A stretch of DNA of 64,000 bases from Hexactinellida sp. DTS-2022 (taxonomy: Eukaryota > Porifera > Hexactinellida), in NCBI GenBank assembly GCA_028753945.1, contig JAPNXP010000006.1, forward strand, positions 620,001 through 684,000. Reading direction: 5' to 3'. This document shows, in pieces, positions 45,839 to 54,705 of this stretch. The notes under the pieces are model-generated. The model did no database searches. It was not told the origin of the DNA and saw only the letters and a program-made list of their open reading frames with translations. The position numbers and the translations under genes were made by a program. Within the stretch, counting starts at the first letter, position 1, and every line of letters starts with the position of its first letter.

Positions 45839-46129
45839 TATAAAGGGTAATGGCCGGGTGATTAGTTGCTAATAAGCGATGTTGCTAATAATGCTGCGAA
45901 CTTAATTACAGTTCGCAGCACTAGTTGATAATAGAGGAATTTTAGCAACTTCGCTTAAAGCGGTGTGTTGTCCATTCAGATACAAGTTATAGTTGTGACA
46001 ACTGTATGCAGTAGAAGTCGGTTATAACGTACCTAGGTTAGTACGCGCGTACTACTATTTTAAACCAAGTTTATAAAGCAGTATGTAATTCCATGTTGGG
46101 TAAACTCGGTTAGTACGTACACTCGGATA

Positions 46130-46440
46130 TTATCAAATTGCATTTTGCATGAAATTTGACTGCTAATAGGCCAACTTGCTATTAGAGGAATAGAATTAAC
46201 ATTAAATGCTCGCTTGGGAACTGAAAATAACTTGCTAATACACAGAGGCGGCGCGGCTTTTGGGGGCCCCCGGGTGATCGACCTACTAGTCCCCTTTGTC
46301 CAGGGCCCTGGGGGGCCTGAACAAGGGGGCACCCCTTGTAATCGGTTGAGGGGCCCGCGGGTGAATCACCCGTGCGGTGTGCGGCCGCGCCGCCCATGCT
46401 AATACAGCAATAATGCTATTAAGCGTAGGCGAACACCACT
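46130..46440. repeat. family E MITE carrying a hAT insertion
   Basis: TTGCATTTTGCATGAAATTT, CTGCTAATAGGCCAACTTGC and the end GCGAACACCACTG mark a family E copy. It is split by the GC-rich element at 46243-46398. Confidence 0.8.
46243..46398. mobile_element. GC-rich hAT-type MITE, 8-bp target duplication CTAATACA
   Basis: Ends CAGAGGCGGCGCGGCTTTTG and GCCGCGCCGCCCATG; CTAATACA lies directly before and after. Its very high GC contrasts with the AT-rich surroundings. Confidence 0.9.
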
Positions 46441-46679
46441 GTAGTTAACTTTATCTATTGTATTAATGGAGTGATATTATTGTTGGATGTAGTGTTTGCA
46501 ATAGCAATTGCTCTAATAGCAAATATTTCCCTATTAAGAAGTTATTTTCAGGACCCAAGAGAGCATTTAAGTAAGCAAATTTCGTGCAAAATGCGAGGCG
46601 AACACCACAGTATTAAGGTAGTAAGTCCCTGAATTAACTCATAAGATATAACAAATGAATGGAACATATTCTATTATAG

Positions 46680-47030
46680 TTAATCGCTGAGAGTCATTTC
46701 CATCATATTCTGTCCGCTCTCTTCGGAAGCGTCCTCATATGTCTCGTCTGAATCTGCGGAATATCTCTCACCCTGCATTCGAAAGGGACCCTGTATGTAC
46801 GTGTTAAGCTCGTCAGAATCCTTTATGTGTCCGATTATTTTAACCTTAGTATCCGGCTTAGTTACCTTATCACTCATAAACTTAGAAAATCTCAGTTCGG
46901 CCTCAGCTAGCTCTACTGGGTCTATCGCGTATAGAAATACATAAGCAGTTTTCTTTGGCATGTTATACGGTCTCAGACTAGAGAGGTATTCAACACTCGG
47001 AGAGAAGAACAAACCATATGACAGATCCAT
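46680..47030 (-). CDS. unrecognised single-exon protein, 116 residues
   Basis: ATG at 47030, stop at 46680. The sequence looks like a real protein (PKKTAYVFLYAIDPVELAEA, KVKIIGHIKDSDELNTYIQG) with a mixed alpha/beta pattern and an acidic Ser/Glu-rich tail (SDETYEDASEESGQNMMEM). I do not recognise a family. The ATG follows ATTAG, which could be an acceptor, so upstream exons are possible, but a family C MITE begins about 20 bp further upstream and no candidate exon is visible beyond it. It is on the ANKMY1 strand but about 1.1 kb upstream of the ANKMY1 start, and it has its own stop codon, so it is a separate unit. Confidence 0.5.
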   Translation of the reverse strand: MDLSYGLFFSPSVEYLSSLRPYNMPKKTAYVFLYAIDPVELAEAELRFSKFMSDKVTKPDTKVKIIGHIKDSDELNTYIQGPFRMQGERYSADSDETYEDASEESGQNMMEMTLSD

Positions 47031-47051
47031 GCTAATATTAACGGAATAATA

Positions 47052-47193
47052 CAGTGGATACAGGTTATAAGAACATCGTCGGGAACTGCATATAATGTTC
47101 TTATAACCGGCATAAATTATATAGGGTATATGGCAACCATTTTCCAGTAGAGTGTTCTAATATCCGGCATGTTCTTATATGTGGTATATACTG
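47052..47193. repeat. family C MITE
   Basis: CAGTGGATACAGGTTATAAG to ATATGTGGTATATACTG with TA flanks. Confidence 0.85.
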
Positions 47194-48484
47194 TATACAG
47201 TTCTCAAATAAAGTCAAAAACACTCTCAAATACAAACCTCTTCTCTGTATACAGTCCACAAGATCTCAAATTGAATTACGGTCAATGGGAGGGGGTCCAC
47301 AGGATGTCTATATTTACCATAGGGTCCACGGTTGAAAAAGGTTGGGAATAGTATACAGTATACTCTCGTTAATAGGAACAAGTATAGGAGGGCAATTATA
47401 CATTAAGTCAAGCTTCCAAGGAATGGGATTAACCAATGTGTGCAACAAACCATCATTTGTATTAAATATTGATCAAAAAATGTGACATAGGGAGGGGTGT
47501 GTAATTTCGGGAGTTTTCGTTACGTAACGTTTGAATGGCCCCAAGGCGAAATATCGGTTAAGGAGTACAACGTTTAATTCCCCTAGCCTATACAGATACT
47601 TACAAATGAATCTGGTTAATACGAATTACGGATAAAACAAAAATTTCAACGGTCCCCTGGTGTTCGTTTTATCGAAAGTATACTGTAATCTATGTATTTT
47701 GATGTTTGATTACTGATTATTAGCTTATAGATAATTGTTTAGAAAGTTGATTCATAATGATTCCAGTGGTTTCTAATATGTATCCACTAAAGTAAACTAC
47801 AGAGTAATATTGTATAAATGAAAGCCATTTAGGTTTAAGCTTATGATGAAAATTCCGCATTCGCGAATATGGGAAAATTCGCATTAGTCCTATCCCTAGC
47901 CTATAGGATTGTTTTGTGTTTTCGCCTACAAATGCTTTCCAATTATATCTCTGATTTGTCTAGTCAAAAGTTCTCAGATACAGGAATATATTTGTTGGAA
48001 AATATAAACTGGTGGCTCTTTTAAGCGATGTCTATTGTACTATCTATTTTGTTATATGTTACACATTAATCTTACAACTTATATAAGTTGTTAAATTAAA
48101 AGTATTTGCAAATAAGGTTTAATTATACAATTCGAACATCAAACCTAATGAATATTTCAAATTATTTTAAGCATTTAATGGAAAGTACCCCTAATGGAAA
48201 GTAATGGAAAGTAGCCTATTACTGCACTAATGCATATTTAAACACACGAGGCCCATTGAATCACACCTCGACTATTCAATAAAACTATAAACTTCAATGA
48301 TTCCACATCTCTTATATATAGAGATAATCAATTATATATTGAGATAATCTATGATGAAATTTCCATACAAAAAGAAAAATTTAAACTACTCACGCATGAA
48401 AGAGATTCCTTGAATAGTAAAAATTCTTTGATAATTACCCCCGTGATAACTGGCTCAATTAAAATCAAGTTCTAAATTATTATG
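47194..48484. other. intergenic DNA with family D and B MITE remains
   Basis: A family D fragment (47255-47350) lies beside family B pieces (47353-47690). From 47700 on it is AT-rich with no coding signal. Confidence 0.55.
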
Positions 48485-48493
48485 TATATAAAA
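48485..48493 (+). promoter_or_regulatory. TATA box of the PDZ gene
   Basis: TATATAAAA about 70-78 nt upstream of the ATG at 48563. Confidence 0.55.
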
Positions 48494-48562
48494 TGCACAT
48501 TAAATATACTACATATAGGCTAGAAGTCCCATATAGTATAGATTTGTGAGTAAATTATAGGC

Positions 48563-50065
48563 ATGATAATGTACTCCGCAACACCTGAAATAGTTAACTG
48601 TATTCAGACAGGAGTTGGTAGCTTCAAGGCTCATAAAATCAATCATAATCCGATCAGAGAAGATGGGCCATACCTTATAGACGAATTCGTAACCAAGGAA
48701 ACCATAAGAACCGAAGTAGATTGGAATGAGAACAATTTTCGCTATCCGATAATTAAGTTCAGTAACGAAGCGACTCAAGTAACTAAATCCGACTATCTAG
48801 AAGAGGAATTTGAGAATGGAATAACTCGATCAATTGTTTTCCGTCATGATGACCTAATTTGCAATGAATATACTGAAACAATTGTCGATGTATTAAAAAT
48901 AGTGAAAGATAAAGAAATTATAATCGCTGAAGACAAACAGTCAATTCATTTAACAGAAACAAAAGACTCTATTGACGAAATGATTATTCAAGAAAAAGAA
49001 TTGGTAATAGTTAAGGAAGATATTGAAACGCCAAATATAGCTACAGAAGAAATTGCACTGCAATCACATACAATCGCTAGAGAACAAGCTCCAGTTAATA
49101 ACAGTGGTATAACTATTCTAATAACAGATGTAGATAGCAGTGTGGTTGAGGTGGATTATGATAAGAAATCTGATATAAAAGTAGGTAAAGACAAGCCAAA
49201 ACCAAGTAGGGTTATAGTTAAAAGGAATAAAGAGAGGCGACGCACTCTTGAAACAAAGGATTTGGCAATCGAGAAAGCGAAACAATCCAGAATTGTTAAG
49301 AAGGAAACAGTTACTATTACAAAAACTGAAAAGGAGAGTTCTAAAATTACTAGAAAGAAGCAACCTCTTGTCGTGAAGACTTCTAGCAAATCGAAACAAA
49401 CAAAAATCAAACCAAGTAACGGGAAAATGGAGGTGACAGGAGAGGAGAGCTCTGAAGTATTAAAACTATTAAACACAGAAACAGCCGGTACTCACGATGA
49501 GCATATTATATTGCTTACAGAGGAAAAAATGGAAATATCCACAAAAGAAATCGATATCGACGAAAGGATTGAAAGGCGAGTGGACCAATCGGATAATAAA
49601 GATACAACTGATAACGTTACAGAGATTGAGATAGTAGAGGAAAGCAGTAAATCTATGGAGATTAGCAAATCGTATGGACAAGAAGAATTCGGATTTCATT
49701 TATACGGGAGAAAGAATTACGATGGACATTTTATTAGCAGAGTTGAGCCTGGGAGCGGGGCACATAAAGCGGGATTGAAGGTCGGAGATAAAGTTATAGA
49801 TATCGAAGGGAAATCGGCAGATGGGATGGAACATGGAGAGATAGTGGATATAATAAAAAATTCATCTGGTCCCTTGAATATTGTGGTGAGAAACGAAATT
49901 GAAAAACTTAAACAAGCAAAAAACAATTTAGTCCTCGAAACTGAAGGTGATGATAGCAAGTCAGATCTTGATTTTACAACAATGGAAGGGGCAAAGCCCA
50001 AAAGAAAACAATCCCTCCCCTCCCAAAATTGGAAAGAAAAGAAAAAAATGTTTAAAAAACTCTAA
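48563..50065 (+). CDS. intronless single-PDZ scaffold with a NHERF-like ERM-binding C-terminus
   Basis: 500 residues in one exon; a second in-frame ATG at 48569 could also serve. Residues 1-365 are disordered and charged, Glu/Lys/Ile-rich, with a basic stretch (VIVKRNKERRRTLETKDLAI). One PDZ domain spans about 368-448: FGFHLYGRKNYDGHFISRV with the FGF binding loop, GSGAHKAGLKVGDKVIDIEG, HGEIVDIIK, LNIVV. It resembles NHERF/EBP50 PDZ domains. The last 12 residues, NWKEKKKMFKKL, match the spacing of the NHERF1 ERM-binding tail, with Trp, Met/Leu, Phe and terminal Leu in register. The protein would link a PDZ ligand to ezrin/radixin/moesin and so to cortical actin. Vertebrate NHERF1 has two PDZ domains and no long disordered N-terminus, so this is a variant or convergent layout. 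Confidence 0.85.
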   Translation: MIMYSATPEIVNCIQTGVGSFKAHKINHNPIREDGPYLIDEFVTKETIRTEVDWNENNFRYPIIKFSNEATQVTKSDYLEEEFENGITRSIVFRHDDLICNEYTETIVDVLKIVKDKEIIIAEDKQSIHLTETKDSIDEMIIQEKELVIVKEDIETPNIATEEIALQSHTIAREQAPVNNSGITILITDVDSSVVEVDYDKKSDIKVGKDKPKPSRVIVKRNKERRRTLETKDLAIEKAKQSRIVKKETVTITKTEKESSKITRKKQPLVVKTSSKSKQTKIKPSNGKMEVTGEESSEVLKLLNTETAGTHDEHIILLTEEKMEISTKEIDIDERIERRVDQSDNKDTTDNVTEIEIVEESSKSMEISKSYGQEEFGFHLYGRKNYDGHFISRVEPGSGAHKAGLKVGDKVIDIEGKSADGMEHGEIVDIIKNSSGPLNIVVRNEIEKLKQAKNNLVLETEGDDSKSDLDFTTMEGAKPKRKQSLPSQNWKEKKKMFKKL

Positions 50066-51735
50066 TATTTGTTCACTCGCCTTGTGAATTGCTTAGAATT
50101 TCAGTCAGGATACTGAATTCAGAATTATTGTTGCTCTACCAATCTAACTAACTTATCCACTTTATCATTATTGTTATTGTTATTGTTATAATATCATTAT
50201 TATATTATTACAGGCCAAACTCAATTATCCGAACTTCGAAATCTTGTTGCAGAAATTAGTTGGCCCTTAAATTATCCGAACTTGTTCGACTGGTCCCAAA
50301 GAATTCGGATAATCGAGGTTGCATTTATCCTATTGAATCTATTCTTTTAAATTAGTATGATAGTGTCAGATACAGTAGAACCTCGTTAGTACGAACACGG
50401 TTAACACAAAATTCGGTTAATACGAACACTATTTCAGTCCCCTTCAAAGTCCTTGTCATACAAATGATATTGGTTAATACGAATCCCGGATAAGGCGAAC
50501 GCATTTTGACAGTCCTCTGGTCTTCGTATTAACGAGGTTCTACTATAGTATAACAAGAAGTATGATACAATCTAACTGTCTCTATTGGGGACGTTCAAAA
50601 GTAATTCCCGAATATTAGACACCCATCTTCCTATGACATGTATTTTCTAACCATTTTGTAATACAAAAATGATGGTCTGTCACACGTACACAAATTGATT
50701 TAACACCACCTCATCTCATTACATATCGCTTGAAGGTCCTAACAGTTTACTTTCCTTAATTTCCAATTGTCCATGATCTCAGTAGTCAACCCTAATGATG
50801 GGATTTAGAAAAATAAACTTTAAGTGAATATATTTATTGGGCTCTGAAGTTCAAAATAAATAATTGTTACAAGTAGTATTGATATCAATATATCGGGATG
50901 GCAAAATAACGAAAATAAATTTTCTGTAAAATTACCGATATATCGCATCGATATCGGAAATTTTCCCGATATTTGTAAAAACCTTGTTAAAAGAGCTTTT
51001 GTTAAATATTGTGTCCGTACAAGTTCACTAATACTACATAAGCTCATTCAATTATTAATGAAACGTAAGGGCATTATAACAATAGAAAGGTCAAACATTT
51101 GAAAAGAATAATTTATGTAAGGATTGCATCATTTTAGTACATTATTCCATGAACAGATGGTGTAGTTAATTAAATATAATTTTGAAATTAAATGCTGTTA
51201 AACATTAAACTTACTAGCTTATACAGGTATTACAAGCTAGATTAAATTCTAAGCTTATTATATAGAAGTAACATGATGCTTTAGTGCTAATCAAAATACG
51301 GGAATATTGTTATAACTCCATTTTTATATGGAATTTAAACATTACATGTTAAGGGGAAAACCAAGGGATATCTAATTTTAATTTATAAAGCCTTGATTAG
51401 AAATTGAATCTAGTAACCTTGATCAAGAACATACGTACTCAAATAAGAAATAAACAAAATTAGTAAACAAAATGTAAATAAAATATATAAAACTTAATAG
51501 TATATACAGTGGTGTTCGACTAATACTAAGTTTGCTTGCAAATAGGCGAACTTGTTATTAGAGGAACATATCTAATTAATTAATCAACATTAAATGCTCG
51601 CTTGAGGATGGAAAGTAACTTACAAACACCAGTGTAAATAATCAAATATGGCACCAGTACGTATAATTAATCCCACCAAGCAATATGTAATTAATAAATA
51701 TAATAGCAACCAAATAATGCAATATATATACCATA
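50066..51735. other. intergenic DNA with several MITEs
   Basis: A family J copy (about 50214-50323), a family B copy (50373-50544), a palindromic GATATCAATATATCGGG element near 50875-50980 and a family E copy near 51508-51640. No gene seen. Confidence 0.6.
50373..50544. repeat. family B MITE
   Basis: CAGTAGAACCTCGTTAGTAC at the left, ATTAACGAGGTTCTACTA at the right. Confidence 0.85.
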
Positions 51736-52206
51736 CTAATCATTATCGTTATTATTTAATGTATAAGTCAATTGTATTTCTGATAAAGCCCGTTTATAAT
51801 GGTCTGGATATTGAGATTGGATCTTTCCCTGTAGAATTCTAATTCGCCGAAATATGGAATCAAGTTCTTTCTTGGTGTCCAAAAGTGTTCGCGAGTGTCT
51901 TTTAATTTGAGGCCCGAGCTTAATAAACCTGTGAATTGAGTATTTGTTAACTTGTGCGAGTTTTGCATTAGCTCTTTCCAATTGGTCCAAAATGTGGTGT
52001 TGTGTTATGTGAATAGTTTCTATATGGCGTGGGTTAATTAGGGAAAGAGATTTATCGAGGGTTGAAATATGACCTGTTTTAGTTTGTGTAGAATTTGAGG
52101 GAATTGTAACGGTTGGCATACATTTGGGGAAAAGTGAATTGATATTTATTAAATTATTTTGATCCTGAATTTGGTCTGGAGTCTCTCTATCTTGTTTCTC
52201 GGCCAT
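51736..52206 (-). CDS. KXD1: KxDL motif-containing protein 1 (BORC subunit)
   Basis: 156 residues in one exon, ATG at 52206. The N-terminal ~55 residues are low-complexity and unlike known KXD1. Residues about 60-145 give the KXD1 helical core: THITQHHILDQLERANAKLA-like helix (as IETIHITQHHILDQLERANA), then IKRHSRTLLDTKKELDSIFR with the K-x-D-[LS]-I-F-R-R-I-R signature, then LQGKIQSQYPDHYKRA. KXD1 is part of BORC, which couples lysosomes to kinesin through Arl8, and is also linked to BLOC-1. A possible TATA-like CTATTTTTAG lies about 65 nt upstream. Vertebrate KXD1 genes are spliced; this copy is intronless. Confidence 0.85.
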   Translation of the reverse strand: MAEKQDRETPDQIQDQNNLININSLFPKCMPTVTIPSNSTQTKTGHISTLDKSLSLINPRHIETIHITQHHILDQLERANAKLAQVNKYSIHRFIKLGPQIKRHSRTLLDTKKELDSIFRRIRILQGKIQSQYPDHYKRALSEIQLTYTLNNNDND

Positions 52207-53566
52207 TAAGACTCAAAATAAGACACAAATATAATATGTAAATAATTGTCGCTGTTATTTGAATTGGCTAAAAATAGAGATTGTAATTATAACAAAGATG
52301 GAATCAACAAACAATTGCTTTGGTTAAGTGAATAATCAAATCAAATTATTAGGAAAAATAAGCCAATATAGTTAGGATATTGTATATAGGGACCCTATGT
52401 TCTTGTAGGGATTTGAAAATATTATATTATTGTGTTAATTAATGGTTAGTAATAATTTGTAATGAATTATTCGTGAATAAATTGGGTAAAGATTTTGGCC
52501 AAAATCACTGTCTAATAATACAGTTGACTTCGCTTTATTGGGACACTTTTGGGGATCAGTTAAGTTGTCCCGATTAACCGGAAATCTTAGCAGTTGGTTT
52601 ATTGGGATACGAATGGATTGGAATCCAAATTCAAAGTCCATAATCCTTAACATATATACGTAGACTCTCGTTAATACGAACACGGATAAGGTGAAATATC
52701 GGTGAAGGAGTAGAAAGTTTAATTCCCTTAGCTATAAATGAACTTAAGTGGCTCCGATTAATACGTGTTCTAATCAACTAGACTAGAGTATACTGTATAT
52801 ATGAGGCATTATAGGCCATGGGTTTTATAGAACGTTCAATTCCAATTGCATCAATACAGATTTCAGAATTTCAAAATCCAACCATAATGCATCCGAATTC
52901 TCTGAACAGTTGTTGAGGTTAATTAACCTGAATCCCAATTAAGCGGAGTCTACTGTATACAAACCATCATAAATAGTCCCCTGGATCACAAGAAAACTAA
53001 CTATAGCGGGAAACGTGACTATATAACAACTACATTAGAACTTCGTTAGTACTAACAAGGGTATTACGAACACTATTTCATTCCCCTTCAAATACTGTCG
53101 ACTCCGCTTAATAGAGCCACCGGTTAATAGATTTCTCCGCATAATGAGGTCAAAATTTCACAGTATTTATAGGACGGAATGACAGTTTTCGGTTGATAGA
53201 TTTCTCCGCTTAATTGGGTCAAAGTAACCTGGTCTCGAGGTGCTCTATTTATCGGAGTTGACTGTACTTTCCAATACAAATACACCGTTAATACGAATTC
53301 CGGATAAAGCGAACGCATTTGACTGTCCCCTGGTGTTCGTACTAACGAGGTTCTGCTGTAAATTGGAGTCACATGACTCAAACAACTTACTCTGCTTCTA
53401 GAATCTTCCAAACAAACCTGTGTAGTTAATTGAGCGCTACTAAGCAGTCAGTGAGCTAATTGTAAAGCTAAACTTCTAAACAATAACAAACAAATATGAA
53501 CTTAAATAAATAAAAAGTGAACGGATTGCATTCGAAATTCAAATGAGTTCGAGTGATTAACTGTGA
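52207..53566. other. intergenic DNA with family B and Tigger-like MITEs
   Basis: Includes an element at about 52521-52650, paired in part with 52800-52960 (TCGCTTTATTGGGAC, AATTAAGCGGAGTCTACTG), and family B pieces at 52657-52790 and 53262-53360. No gene seen. Confidence 0.5.
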
Positions 53567-53905
53567 TTAAGTTAGGAGACCGTATTTTAACAAAAAGGCT
53601 ATCTTTGATCTGTGGCGGCACGAGCTTGAAATTTGGAAAAAGAAAGTACGTATCTTTTTAGCGAAAAAGTTATTGTTTCTGGCAAACAGTTGGTTTCGAG
53701 ACCAACACAGTGTGTAACCATGGTGACAAATCGGAATGTAGGGGTGGTATGAGCTAGCTTTTTGGCTCAATTGTGGTTGGAGAGTATACCCCGATTTTCT
53801 TGATACGATTGGTGTGTTTTGTTTTGCTGTAAAGTGTCGGTTGGCCTTTTCCAAATTGTCAATCCCAAACCCTTTTAGGAGAAAATGTATGGGAATGGTG
53901 GCCAT
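53567..53905 (-). CDS. weak single-exon ORF, 112 residues, unrecognised
   Basis: ATG at 53905 in a fair context (GCGAAATGGCC), stop at 53567. The first 35 residues (MATIPIHFLLKGFGIDNLEK) look protein-like; the rest is compositionally plain with many aromatic and basic residues. There is no TATA box and no family resemblance. It may be spurious. Confidence 0.25.
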   Translation of the reverse strand: MATIPIHFLLKGFGIDNLEKANRHFTAKQNTPIVSRKSGYTLQPQLSQKASSYHPYIPICHHGYTLCWSRNQLFARNNNFFAKKIRTFFFQISSSCRHRSKIAFLLKYGLLT

Positions 53906-54434
53906 TTCATTTCGCGACCATTTCCCATTAGTTTTGGCCTGTTCAGATTAAATCGGAATAAACACAGTAAGGAGATTGGAATGAATTATTCTCTATTAGA
54001 CTAAAATGTCTTTTGTTCCAAAGCTAAAAAGGGTTGGACACAGTAGAGAGGGATCTATTGTATTGTATGCTAATTTGGTAATAGTCAGGATAATTCAAAG
54101 TTTCGAACAATCAGGAATAGATGAGTAGCAGTTCCAAATAGACAGATAGAGAGAGCTACTCGATTCTCTAATCTTCGAGCATTAGTTGTACCTATAAATA
54201 GTACAGTATTATATGCTGTTAACTAAATGATAAATACTACACCCAATGGGTCTTAACAATACAGTAGAAACCAGTTTTTTCTAACCAATTCTTTGCATGG
54301 AAATAAACTAAGAAAATCCGATTGAAAATAACACAAAATTGGAATTTCTTACAAATTTAGAATAAATAGTTAATTAGAAAAAAAAGGTGTTAGAAAAAAC
54401 CGGTTTCTCTAAATTTGCACTACGGCAATGGGTC

Positions 54435-54617
54435 CAAGGAATAATCCAGGAGCGCGATACGCTCCTTTTGGAGCATGATTTTTGGAAAATTTGAATTTAG
54501 GAGCGCGAAAATTTGGAATCCTCTCCTATACCGTAACATTAATTTGTGATTAGGCGTATTAAAATTGGACCAGACAAGGATTAGGACCGCATATACAAAT
54601 GGCTGTATAATACACTG
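54435..54617 (+). repeat. family G repeat
   Basis: Complete copy: AAGGAATAATCCAGGAGCGC, then TTTTGGAGCATGATTTTTGG, ATCCTCTCCTATACCGTAAC and the closing TGTATAATACACTG. It ends about 89 bp before the RBM15-like stop codon. Confidence 0.88.
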
Positions 54618-54705
54618 TTGGTTAGTATCTACATACTATATTATCATGCATACAGCCTGTGTTTACTTGCCTATAGGAAGTATAATAAGAGCTGTAGGCT
54701 AGCAG

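Noticed and set aside
49118..50001. Minus-strand hydrophobic ORFs of 76-106 codons
   Set aside because: Antisense of the charged PDZ-protein coding region; they have no independent support.
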